Part shown: in pieces, positions 16,671-24,331 of the stretch
Layout of the letters: every line of letters starts with the position of its first letter
How positions within the stretch are numbered: the first letter of the stretch is position 1
Source of the DNA: Chrysochromulina tobinii
Lineage: Eukaryota > Haptophyta > Prymnesiales > Chrysochromulinaceae
Reading direction: 5' to 3'
DNA: 35,456 nt
Assembly: GCA_001275005.1 (NCBI GenBank)
Contig: JWZX01002626.1
Span: 1 to 35,456, forward strand
Position numbers and translations under genes: made by a program
The notes under the pieces: generated by a model
Database searches by the model: none
Seen by the model: the letters and a program-made list of their open reading frames with translations, nothing else
Told to the model about the DNA's origin: nothing

Positions 16671-19631
16671 TCAGCCCGTGTTTTGGATGCCGGCGGCGAT
16701 GCCCTGCACAGTGACCTTCATGGCGTCGGTGAGCGCCTCGAGGTCGGACGAGCCCGCCTTGAGCCGGGACATCACCTCGCCCTGCACCGCATGCAGCGTC
16801 AAGAGGTACGGCCGGCGCAGCGCAAACGCAAGCTTCGTGTTCGGGTGGTTCTCCAGCAACACGGTGTGCCCCGCAACAGTCGAGACGGCCGTCATGGCCT
16901 GCTCGAGGCCTGCACGGAGCTGGTTGCCCAGAGCCTGCAGCTCAGGCGTGCACAGCTTCGCATCGTAGTACGCGGAGACGGCCGGATCTGCTTTCGAGAG
17001 CTCCAGCTCCACGAGATCGATCAGGCCGGTAAAGAAGGGCCATGTTTGATAAGCCTCCTGGAGCTCTGCGAGACCGCCGCTCGCAATCTTCTCGGCGATT
17101 GCCTGGCCGCCGCCGAGCCAGACGGGTAGGTGGAGCCTCGTCTGTGTCCACGCAAAGTTCCACGGGATCGCACGCAGCTGATCGATGCCGCCGCCTGCCT
17201 TGCGCTTGGCGGGGCGTGAACCCAAGTTCATCTCGGCGAGCGCCGAGGTGGGCGTGGCCGCATGGAAGTAGGCCGGGAAGATGTCGGCCGGCGACTCGTA
17301 CACGGTGGCACGGAAAATCTTGGCCGACACGTCCGCAAGCTCCTTCATGAGTTGGCGCTGCGAGGGCGTCGGCAGCGGCGGCGGTGCCACCGTGTGCTCG
17401 AGCACCGAGATCGCGTAACGCTGGAAGGTATGCGTGGCAACCTCCTTGGACGCGAGAAAGGCCTGAATCTGCTCGCCCTGCACGGTGACACGGTACGCGC
17501 CCTTGACGGAGCCAGCGGGCTGCGAGAGCAGGTTGAGGTGCAGCGGGCCACCACCACGACCAATCGAGCCGCCACGCCCGTGGAAAAAGTTGAGCTTGAC
17601 GCCCGACTCTTCGCCGATCGTCATCAGCTTCTCCATGGCCACGTGCAACTCCCACAGCGAGGCGAACTTGCCGGCGTCCTTGGAGGAGTCCGAGTAGCCG
17701 AGCATCACCTCGTGCTTCCCCGCGATGACGCTCTTGTACGGGGCCACCTGGAGCAAGCGCTTCATGACAGGGGGCGCGTTGAGAAGATCGTCACGAGTCT
17801 CGAAGAGGGGCGCGACGCGCATCGGCGACTTGACTCCGCACTTTTCCTGGAGCAGGCGGACCGCGAGCACGTCCGACGCGTAGTGCGACATCGAGATGCA
17901 GTACGCGCCCATGCACTCGGTGGGCAGCTTGGCGAGCATGTGGAAGACGTCGAGCACCTCGCACACGTTCACGTTCCGGGTGGCCGGGTCGGGGAAGAGC
18001 ACGTCGTTCGTCGGGATGAGCGGCCGTTTGGAGAGCAGTTCCGATTCGAGCCAGGCGATCTTCTTCTCCTCGTCCCACTCTCGATAGCTGCCCAAGTCGA
18101 GGAAGCGGGTGATCGCACCGAGCGCCTCCGCGTGCCGATCCGACTCCTGTCGCACGTCTAGGCGCGCCATCGAGATGCCAAATGAGCGCACGCGACGTAT
18201 GAGGTCGAGCAGCGTGCCGGAGGCAAGCACGCGGTCGCCACAGGCCACGAGCGAGCGATGCATGAGCTCGAGCGGTTCGAGAAGCTCCTTGGAGGAGGTG
18301 TACACGTCGGCATCCAAGGCGATCTCATCCTCGGTCTTCTTGCCCATGTACAGGTCCTCCATCTGGACACGGCTCTTGTACAGTCGCCGGCGGATGGCCA
18401 TCAGAAGGATGCGATACGGCTCATCATCCGGGCAGCCACTCTGGAAGTTGAGCTGCACGCCGTAGTCGGCCTCCTGGGTGAAGACCTTCTTGCGCGGCGC
18501 ACCCGGCTCGAGCACGCCCGTTATCTTCTCCACCTCGTCGCGCATCTCACTCGAGATCGGGCCCGTGTGCGAGAGCTCGAAGAGCAGCTTCTCGATATCC
18601 TCGGCGAACAGCTTGGCTGCACGCGAGCGCATCAGGGCGACGACCTGACGCGTGACGACCGCGGTCACGTTGGGGTTGCCGTCGCGGTCGCCGCCCATCC
18701 AAGTCGAGACGCGGATCAGGCACGCCTCAGTTGGGATCGGAGGCAGCCCCAGACGTGCAAGGGAGCGATCCAGCCGGCGGTAGTGCTCGGGCACAGCCTC
18801 CCAGCACGAGTCTTCGATGACCATCATACCGTTGCGCGCCTCGCCCTCAGGGGTCGGCTTGGAGCGACGGACATTCGAGGTACGCCATGCGGCGAGCTGC
18901 TCGGCGCTGATCTTGTCCTTGATGTCCGCGATCTCACCCGGCGTGAGCGTCGTGCGCTTCTCGTACTCGCCGAGCAGCTCGACGATCCGCTGCTGCTTCT
19001 TGAGGATCGTGCGCCGCTGCGCCTCGGTGGGATGTGCCGTGAGTACGAGCTCAACATCCTGCTTGAGGATGGCGTCGCGGATCTCGGTTGGCGAGATCCC
19101 CTTGGCAAGCAGCCCGTCGAAGCACCCCTTGAACGTGGGAATGCCCACGACAGCGGCCGCAGTACGGTCGACTACGAAGCCGGCGTCGGCGCGCAGGTTG
19201 GCCTTCCAGCTGCGCACCGACTGCTGCAGGCCGGCGAGGTTGGCGTGGCACATGAGCTCTCCGAAGAACTGCGCCGAGCTCAGCAACGTCTGTGGCGACA
19301 TGACCTGCACCTTCTCGACGATCGTGGCGAGGTCCTCCAGGCCCGCCGCCGGCCCCATCGCCTCCACATCTGACAGGAGCGTCATGACATCCGTGGAGAG
19401 GCGCGGGGCGCCGCCGAGGCCGACGCCGAGGCCAGCATCGCGCTCCAAGTCGAGGGTGACGCCGGAAGGGGTGCTGGGCAGGTCAGGCCCGATGGCGTCG
19501 AGCAGGAGCTCGCGCATGAGTGCCATGTCGGCCGCTATCTTGTCCGCGGCCTTCTTGTTGCCATGCGTGTCAGCACGGGAGACCGCATCGGAATTCAATG
19601 CCAACATGGACGAGGAATCCGCCTTTTTCAT
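16671..19631 (-). CDS. ppc: Phosphoenolpyruvate carboxylase
   Basis: A 986-residue intronless enzyme that adds bicarbonate to phosphoenolpyruvate to make oxaloacetate, feeding the TCA cycle and possibly carbon concentration. Hallmarks in order: catalytic His200 in LVLTAHPTEAQRR, WMGGDRDGNP (311-320), MARLDVRQES (488-497), LGYSDSSKDAGKFASLWELH (643-663), FHGRGGSIGRGGGP (683-696), LRAIPWNFAWTQTRLHLPVW (819-838) and the invariant C-terminal QNTG. The length fits plant-type and algal enzymes rather than the roughly 880-residue bacterial form. The start is the ATG at 19631; the frame upstream to 19682 has no ATG. The N-terminus (MKKADSSSMLALNSD) is neither a signal peptide nor a clear transit peptide, and the plant regulatory phosphoserine motif is not obvious, so a cytosolic enzyme is most likely. 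The antisense frames over this gene are GC-driven shadows. Confidence 0.97.
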   Translation of the reverse strand: MKKADSSSMLALNSDAVSRADTHGNKKAADKIAADMALMRELLLDAIGPDLPSTPSGVTLDLERDAGLGVGLGGAPRLSTDVMTLLSDVEAMGPAAGLEDLATIVEKVQVMSPQTLLSSAQFFGELMCHANLAGLQQSVRSWKANLRADAGFVVDRTAAAVVGIPTFKGCFDGLLAKGISPTEIRDAILKQDVELVLTAHPTEAQRRTILKKQQRIVELLGEYEKRTTLTPGEIADIKDKISAEQLAAWRTSNVRRSKPTPEGEARNGMMVIEDSCWEAVPEHYRRLDRSLARLGLPPIPTEACLIRVSTWMGGDRDGNPNVTAVVTRQVVALMRSRAAKLFAEDIEKLLFELSHTGPISSEMRDEVEKITGVLEPGAPRKKVFTQEADYGVQLNFQSGCPDDEPYRILLMAIRRRLYKSRVQMEDLYMGKKTEDEIALDADVYTSSKELLEPLELMHRSLVACGDRVLASGTLLDLIRRVRSFGISMARLDVRQESDRHAEALGAITRFLDLGSYREWDEEKKIAWLESELLSKRPLIPTNDVLFPDPATRNVNVCEVLDVFHMLAKLPTECMGAYCISMSHYASDVLAVRLLQEKCGVKSPMRVAPLFETRDDLLNAPPVMKRLLQVAPYKSVIAGKHEVMLGYSDSSKDAGKFASLWELHVAMEKLMTIGEESGVKLNFFHGRGGSIGRGGGPLHLNLLSQPAGSVKGAYRVTVQGEQIQAFLASKEVATHTFQRYAISVLEHTVAPPPLPTPSQRQLMKELADVSAKIFRATVYESPADIFPAYFHAATPTSALAEMNLGSRPAKRKAGGGIDQLRAIPWNFAWTQTRLHLPVWLGGGQAIAEKIASGGLAELQEAYQTWPFFTGLIDLVELELSKADPAVSAYYDAKLCTPELQALGNQLRAGLEQAMTAVSTVAGHTVLLENHPNTKLAFALRRPYLLTLHAVQGEVMSRLKAGSSDLEALTDAMKVTVQGIAAGIQNTG

Positions 19632-20286
19632 AATTTGGCAATGGGTGTCTGCCGGAGGCGGGCGGGCAGGACGCGTGAGCACAGCCGCGAACGCGCGAGA
19701 GCCGTGGGCTGCCTATTGGGCGCGCAGGGCAGGGTACGTGTGCTGCAGCGGCCATGCGAGCGAGTGGTGCGTCGCGAGACCTGGGTTGTCGAAGAGGGGA
19801 ACAAGACGAGCAGCCGACGTCGCAGGAGATGCAATCGCGTCTCGGCAGGGTCTCAATGGCAGGGTCTCTCAGTCCGCAGTCGCGGGGTCGGAAGAATCTC
19901 TTTTATGGACCTCGCCAGACCCGAAAGGCCGGGGGCGCCAGTCCCGCAGTCCGTGTCCGGATGTCCCGACGCCCACACGCCGAACCCAATGTGTACACGC
20001 GCCCAACCCTCGCTGTCCGCTGAGTCGACATGATAACACAATCGCAGCACATCATATCGCAGGTTGATCATCCACGCTTCTGCCGTGGAGTAAGCCATTC
20101 ACCATGCCGTGGACTAAGCCACTAACCATGCCACCGGCACGCACGAGGGGGGCGCTGGTGAGCAAGTGCCCAGCGCGTCCAAAAGCCAAAAGCGAAGCCG
20201 CGCCGTCTCTCGTCCTACTGACGTCCTAGAGGGGGGATCTCGAGCAGATCTATCTCGACATCAATGCTCATCGGGATTCGGGGGAC
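19632..20286. other. PEPC upstream region
   Basis: 655 bp between the PEPC start and the stop of the next minus-strand gene; it must hold the PEPC promoter. A 24-bp repeat lies near its right end. No TATA box close to the PEPC start and no RNA gene were seen. Confidence 0.4.
20082..20129. repeat. 24-bp tandem repeat, two copies
   Basis: GCCGTGGAGTAAGCCATTCA + CCAT (20082-20105) is followed by GCCGTGGACTAAGCCACTAA + CCAT (20106-20129), differing at a few positions. It lies in the gap upstream of PEPC. Confidence 0.75.
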
Positions 20287-20916
20287 TCAATACCCTTGCG
20301 TCGGGTAGACGACCCCCTGCGAGTACCCGTTCATGGGCGGGTAGGAGCCGCTCTGCGGCGGTGGGTAGACGCCCCCCTGCGAGTACCCGTTCATGGGCGG
20401 GTAGGAGCCGCCCTGCGGCGGCGGGTAATACCCGCCCTGAGGGTACCCCTGCCCCTGGCCGTACTGGCCGTACTGGCCGTACTGGCCGTACTGGCCGTAC
20501 TGGCCGTATGGCTGCAGCTGCGCGATCCCCGTGCCATACTTGCCTGCCCTTCGGGCGCGGCGTTCGGCAGCTTCCCTGTTCTCACGCTCCAGGTCGCCGT
20601 TGGCGAAGTAGCCCTGCTGGCCGTAACTGCCATAGCCGCCGTAGCCGCCGTAGCCCTGCTGGCTGATGCCGCCCATCTGCCCGTATCCCTGCACGCCGTA
20701 GCCCTGCTGGCTGAAGCCGCCCATCTGGACATTCTGCTGTCCCCCGTAGCCGCCCGCCTGTGGGTAAGCGGGGTACGGCGTCTGGGCGTACTGTGCGACA
20801 ACCTTGATCGTGCGCACGACCGGTGCCCTCAGCGTCGCCGCGGGAGTCGGCATGAGCGCCGTCACCCCGAGGAGGGCGAACGCTAAAATGACGAGGCGCA
20901 TGGGCACTCCGGCCAT
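20287..20916 (-). CDS. Secreted Tyr/Gly/Gln-rich repeat protein
   Basis: 209 residues beginning MAGVPMRLVILAFALLGVTA, a clear signal peptide (a second ATG at 20901 would also work), likely cleaved near the LMPTPA segment. The rest is low complexity: GGYGGQQ and MGG(F/I)SQQGYG motifs, a short charged helix (ENREAAERRARRAGK), then six YGQ units coded by a 9-bp tandem repeat, and two 20-residue copies of a PPPQxGSYPPMNGYSQG module coded by a 60-bp repeat. The composition resembles structural, adhesive or prion-like secreted proteins, such as wall, scale or extracellular-matrix components. No enzyme domain is visible. Homology was not recognised, so the role is unknown. Confidence 0.75.
   Translation of the reverse strand: MAGVPMRLVILAFALLGVTALMPTPAATLRAPVVRTIKVVAQYAQTPYPAYPQAGGYGGQQNVQMGGFSQQGYGVQGYGQMGGISQQGYGGYGGYGSYGQQGYFANGDLERENREAAERRARRAGKYGTGIAQLQPYGQYGQYGQYGQYGQYGQGQGYPQGGYYPPPQGGSYPPMNGYSQGGVYPPPQSGSYPPMNGYSQGVVYPTQGY
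20308..20427 (-). repeat. 60-bp tandem repeat, two copies, in the YGQ-rich gene
   Basis: The segments starting at 20308 and 20368 are nearly identical over 60 bp (differences such as GACGACCCC versus GACGCCCCC) and encode the two C-terminal PPMNGYSQG modules. A third, degraded copy begins at 20428. Confidence 0.85.
20455..20508 (-). repeat. 9-bp minisatellite CTGGCCGTA x6
   Basis: Six perfect units, read on the minus strand as TACGGCCAG, encode consecutive Tyr-Gly-Gln triplets. The perfection at nucleotide level suggests recent slippage. Confidence 0.9.
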
Positions 20917-21440
20917 GGACGACCGGGAATCTTGTGGCCGTCGCGAAGCCTTCGGAGGATCATCGACGAAACCGACGGTTACATTACGTCCGCTGAACGC
21001 TGAGCGCTCGCTGCGCTGGCTCGTGCTTGCTCGTGCCGTCGCTTGATACACACCGCCCGGCTACCGCCCGGCCAAGGTGAGTGAGGTCCGCTTTCTATGC
21101 GTGTGGATTTTGTGTATTGTGTTCGCTTTCGACTGCTTGGGCCTTGGCGGCGGGTCAATCGGTTTGCCCATGATTGTTGCGCGTGCGTCCGTGCGGAACG
21201 GTGCCGGTTTTGATCGTCCGTGTGTGTGAACCGTATGTTGTGAACATGAAGCCGTCCACTCCTCATGACTCCTGTATGTGTTGTGTATGTGTGTCCGACA
21301 CGGTCCACACGCCAGTCAGGCGAGGTGGCTGCACGGGCTCAGACCCGGGGTTGACCCTGGGTACATGGTGTGGAATCGTGAGCCGTAGTTCACACCCCAC
21401 ACTGCCCCAAGGAGCGAGCCAGGGGTGGGTCGTCGTCAGG

Positions 21441-21464
21441 CAAGGGGCTTGGCCAAGCCCCTTG
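21441..21464. repeat. 24-bp perfect palindrome between 8-bp direct repeats
   Basis: CAAGGGGCTTGG is followed directly by its reverse complement. GTCGTCAG occurs on both sides (21432-21439 and 21464-21471), as a tiny hairpin insertion with a target duplication would look. It lies 40 bp before the proposed start codon. Confidence 0.8.
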
Positions 21465-21472
21465 TCGTCAGT

Positions 21473-21490
21473 CCGGCGCCGCAGCGCCGG
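21473..21490 (+). promoter_or_regulatory. GC-rich hairpin just upstream of the methyltransferase start
   Basis: CCGGCGC, loop CGCA, GCGCCGG: a 7-bp perfect stem ending 13 bases before ATG 21504. In an mRNA leader this would be a stable structure next to the start codon. A regulatory role is inference. Confidence 0.45.
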
Positions 21491-21503
21491 CCAGGAGTTC
21501 ATC

Positions 21504-22343
21504 ATGATGCTCCTCACAATGGCCTGCCTCGCGTACGAACCAGGTATGCCTTGGCTACAGCAGCTCGATGGCGGGCACGTAGGGCTCCTGCGAGATGCGG
21601 GCGTCCAAGATGCTGCGATTGTCGACTCCGTGTGGCAGTGCAAACGCCTCATTGAGGCAAATATGAATTGGACGAGCTTTGGTAGTGATTGGAAAAACGC
21701 GCTCACGCTGCCTACCCGCTATCACGAGCACTCGCAACTCTGGCGAAGCATCCGCGGACAGCTGCAGGGCCGTCTCTCAAAGACGTCCAAAGTCAGCGGC
21801 CCGGACATGATGCTGCTGTTTCTCGTAGTTCATTCGCTTCAGCCGCAGGTGTCCGGTGAGACTGGGTTTGCGTCTGGCAGTTCTGCAGTTGCAATCATGT
21901 CAGCGTTGCCGCAGAATGCCACGCACATCGCCATGGACCCCTTTCAGCCCGCCTATGCGACCGACGGGCTACGGAGCGTGGCAAGCCTTGCCAAGATGGC
22001 CGCCGACTCCCCTCGGTTTGTGCACGTCAACGAGACCGCCGCCCTTGCGCTGGCGTGGCTGGGCAAGCAGCGCCAGTGCTTCGACTTCTTCTTCATGGAT
22101 GACGGCCACAAGCTGGACGACAACATCATCGAGCTCAAACTCGTCAGCCAGCTGCTCGCTATCGGTGGGGTGCTGCTGCTGCACGACTTATGGATGCCAT
22201 CAGTGCAAAAGACCATCAGCTTCATCCGGACGAACCTGCAGGACTCGCTGCAGCTGATTCCGAACGGAATCTCGGGCAATATACAGATTGTCGTAAAGAA
22301 GGCGCCAGACCTGCGTAAATGGAACCACTACCATAACTTCTAG
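21504..22343 (+). CDS. Class I SAM-dependent methyltransferase-like protein
   Basis: 279 residues from the preferred ATG; ATGs at 21246 and 21273 are also in frame but would add unlikely sequence and the hairpins. The fold is suggested by a glycine-rich first loop (SGETGFASGSSAVAIMSAL), an acidic end of the second strand (THIAMDPFQPAY), FDFFFMDDGHKLDDNIIE at the fourth strand and LLAIGGVLLLHDLWMPS at the fifth, the order seen in Methyltransf_24-type and cephalosporin-hydroxylase-like proteins. These methylate small molecules or sugars with S-adenosylmethionine; the substrate cannot be read. The N-terminus (MMLLTMACLAY) is short and hydrophobic and could be a weak secretory signal. An AATAAA lies 68 bp past the stop. 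Confidence 0.7.
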   Translation: MMLLTMACLAYEPGMPWLQQLDGGHVGLLRDAGVQDAAIVDSVWQCKRLIEANMNWTSFGSDWKNALTLPTRYHEHSQLWRSIRGQLQGRLSKTSKVSGPDMMLLFLVVHSLQPQVSGETGFASGSSAVAIMSALPQNATHIAMDPFQPAYATDGLRSVASLAKMAADSPRFVHVNETAALALAWLGKQRQCFDFFFMDDGHKLDDNIIELKLVSQLLAIGGVLLLHDLWMPSVQKTISFIRTNLQDSLQLIPNGISGNIQIVVKKAPDLRKWNHYHNF

Positions 22344-22712
22344 CGCTGAGCGGGCGCCGGCGCGTGACGGCGGCGGGGGTGATGCTGCACTGATGTGGTT
22401 CAATTTAACGAATAAAACAAGTAGGTTGTTTTTTTCGAGTCGTTTCGACCGCGCGGTTAGGAAGGTCGGAGTGTAACCAGAACCCAAAGTGACAGACCAC
22501 CTCCGCAGACGACGGAAGTGCAGCCACCACGCACGCTCACGCCCCGTGCACCACGCCACCACCCTCCACCCTGGTGGACCCTGCAGCTGCACGTCCGTCA
22601 TAGTCCACTGTCACGTGCAGTGTGACGGAAGCCCCTCACACTGACGCAAAACCGTCACGCGCGCTCAAAATGTGAGGGAAATCCGATAAGTTGGGATTGT
22701 GAAGTGGGCGCT
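22344..22712. other. Intergenic region between methyltransferase-like and WW genes
   Basis: Holds the poly(A) site and then a promoter-like stretch rich in TGACG/CGTCA motifs (CCGTCATAG, GTGACGG, CTGACGC, CCGTCACG) and one CACGTG, near 22595-22660. Such motifs suit bZIP or bHLH factors, but binding is inference. Confidence 0.4.
22411..22416 (+). terminator. Polyadenylation signal AATAAA
   Basis: Lies 68 bp after the methyltransferase-like stop codon, in an AT-rich pocket followed by a GT/T-rich stretch (GTAGGTTGTTTTTTTCG), a good fit for a eukaryotic poly(A) site. Confidence 0.55.
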
Positions 22713-22720
22713 TTATAAAA
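22713..22720 (+). promoter_or_regulatory. TATA box of the WW-domain gene
   Basis: TTATAAAA, flanked by GC-rich DNA, 56 bp upstream of the ATG at 22776. This is the clearest core promoter in the window. Confidence 0.65.
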
Positions 22721-22775
22721 GGCAAGCTCGAGCGATGCGAAGCCGAGCTCTGCAGACGTCGCCGCCTAGCTCGCC

Positions 22776-23774
22776 ATGCCCTTCTCTCAACATGACTGGG
22801 CCAAAGCGGAGATGCATCGCCTCCTAACCTCCACGCGGAAAATACTCGACGCCGACGTGATAAAGGCCAGCGTTCGCCGATCATCGGTGCTCCTTAGGGC
22901 TGCCGATGTGCTGTCCAACGTCATGCAGGACCCGAGGATCCCAGAGTCGCTGAGGGCATATCTCTCGGACAAGATCCGGGATGACGCACCTAAAGATGCG
23001 GCCGCAACGGCACGGGTGGTCGCGTGGCTCGACGCAAACGCTCATGAGCTCAACAAGTGCAAGAGCGACCTGGCGAGGCTTACGGCCGTCACCCACGTCG
23101 TTGGCCCGTCTCCGGACGAGGAGGCGACGGTGGATGCCGAACTGGTCGCAGCGTGCCAAGCTGATCTTAAGCGTGCTCGACGCCTCTTGGCGAGCGCATC
23201 ACGCAAGAGAGGAGGGATGGTAAACGGCAAGCGGCCGCGACCATCCTTCACGGCGCCACCCCGATGCCGGAGGCTCGTCGTCGTGCCTCCGCCCCCTCCT
23301 CTGCAGCTGCCTCCGGGATGGGAGCAGCGGTTTGATGAGAGGAGCAAGAACATCTTCTTCGTGGACCACAACACGTGCACGACCAGCTGGGAAGACCCTC
23401 GCACCGCCAAACCCAGGCCGGCCGCGGCCGACGACGCCGACGCCGACGACTACCCACCGCTGCGCGATCCGGAGCGTGAACGTGAACGCGACTACCCGCC
23501 GCCGCGCGATCCTCGTGACGACCCTTACGGTCGCGACCCATATGATCGTCCGCCGCCGCCGCGCGACCCTCGTGACCTTTCCCCGCGCGACCCCTACGAC
23601 CGACCGGCCTGGGTTTGGCGTGGGTTTGGCTACGACCGTCCTGAGAGAGAGAGAGAGAGAGATCTCTCTCACTCACTCACTCTCGCTCTCTCACACGCCA
23701 CGTGGAGAGAGCCGGAGTGGTGGAGCACCGTTCGCTTCCCGGCTCCACCACATCAGCCGAAGAAGTACGAGTGA
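22776..23774 (+). CDS. WW-domain protein with Arg/Asp/Pro-rich tail
   Basis: 332 residues. Residues 1-145 are mostly helical and charged with no recognised domain. Residues 178-209 are a WW domain: LPPGWEQRFDERSKNIFFVD, then TCTTSWEDPR with both signature tryptophans (182 and 205) and the closing Pro208. WW domains bind proline-rich ligands such as PPxY. The tail carries repeats of RDPRD, DPYDRP and ERERE, as found in pre-mRNA processing and transcription factors, so a nuclear role is plausible. Pro-rich runs flank the WW domain. Near the end a GA/CT microsatellite is translated as ERERERDLSHSLTLALSH, so the last 35 residues may be partly intronic or variable. The start follows a good TATA box. 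Confidence 0.8.
   Translation: MPFSQHDWAKAEMHRLLTSTRKILDADVIKASVRRSSVLLRAADVLSNVMQDPRIPESLRAYLSDKIRDDAPKDAAATARVVAWLDANAHELNKCKSDLARLTAVTHVVGPSPDEEATVDAELVAACQADLKRARRLLASASRKRGGMVNGKRPRPSFTAPPRCRRLVVVPPPPPLQLPPGWEQRFDERSKNIFFVDHNTCTTSWEDPRTAKPRPAAADDADADDYPPLRDPERERERDYPPPRDPRDDPYGRDPYDRPPPPRDPRDLSPRDPYDRPAWVWRGFGYDRPERERERDLSHSLTLALSHATWREPEWWSTVRFPAPPHQPKKYE
23643..23697 (+). repeat. (GA)n/(CT)n microsatellite with inverted halves
   Basis: GAGAGAGAGAGAGAGAGA is followed by TCTCTCTCACTCACTCACTC and more CT repeats, so the two arms can pair. It sits within the open frame of the WW-protein tail. Confidence 0.85.
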
Positions 23775-24331
23775 CCGGCAATCTGATTCAGGACTGATGA
23801 ATCGCCAATGGCTATCCAGCCTGCTAAGTTCCATCCCGCGTCCCGCATCCAGCTTCCAGGGACTTGGACGCATGGTCGGCGTGTGTTGCGTGTTGGCGTG
23901 ATCAGCGGGGGTGAGACCGCGAGACGAGAGTAGGTACATACAGCTGAGGGGCGCGGCCGCGGAGGCGCGGGGCTACGCGCGGGGGCCGCCAGCCCGTAAG
24001 AACGAAGCGTAAGTCGTTACGTCGCCGGACCGAACATGCGGACCGCCGAAATACAGTATACACGTGTGCGGCGTTCGATAATTATATAAGTGATCACTGT
24101 ATTTATACGGGGTGTGAAAAAGCTTCTCGTTGAATCTTGAAAGCCTTGGACAGAGAGACGAGAGAGGGTGATAGCATACTATCATACCCGCGAAAACGCT
24201 GGGAGGCAGCGCTGAGCCGTCGGTGTACAGAGAGTCAACAGCGGTGTCCACGTGTGACAGCGTCCTCCACGTGCGCTCCCCCTCGCGCGTTACTCGCGCG
24301 CCCCGTCGGAGGAGGCAACGCTCCAGGATCA
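23775..24331. other. Convergent 3' region between WW and acyltransferase genes
   Basis: 557 bp with no credible gene. An AT-rich island (GATAATTATATAAGTGATCA near 24075) stands out from the GC-rich surroundings. Both flanking genes end here. Confidence 0.45.

Larger units (their letters stand above)
20917..21503. promoter_or_regulatory. Divergent region between YGQ-rich and methyltransferase-like genes
   Basis: 587 bp holding both promoters or 5' leaders. The right part is open in the methyltransferase frame, with ATGs at 21246 and 21273, but translates to a Cys/His/Thr-rich non-domain sequence and carries two strong hairpins just before 21504. No TATA box was seen. Confidence 0.4.

Noticed and set aside
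16272-16968. Plus-strand open frames between POLQ and PEPC (109 and 193 codons)
   Set aside because: No domain, no start context, and the longer one runs antisense into PEPC.
17262-20067. Long plus-strand open frames opposite PEPC (17262-18161, 18258-19373, 18817-20067)
   Set aside because: They mirror a fully conserved PEPC on the minus strand; codon structure and motifs belong to PEPC, and the frames are open because of high GC.
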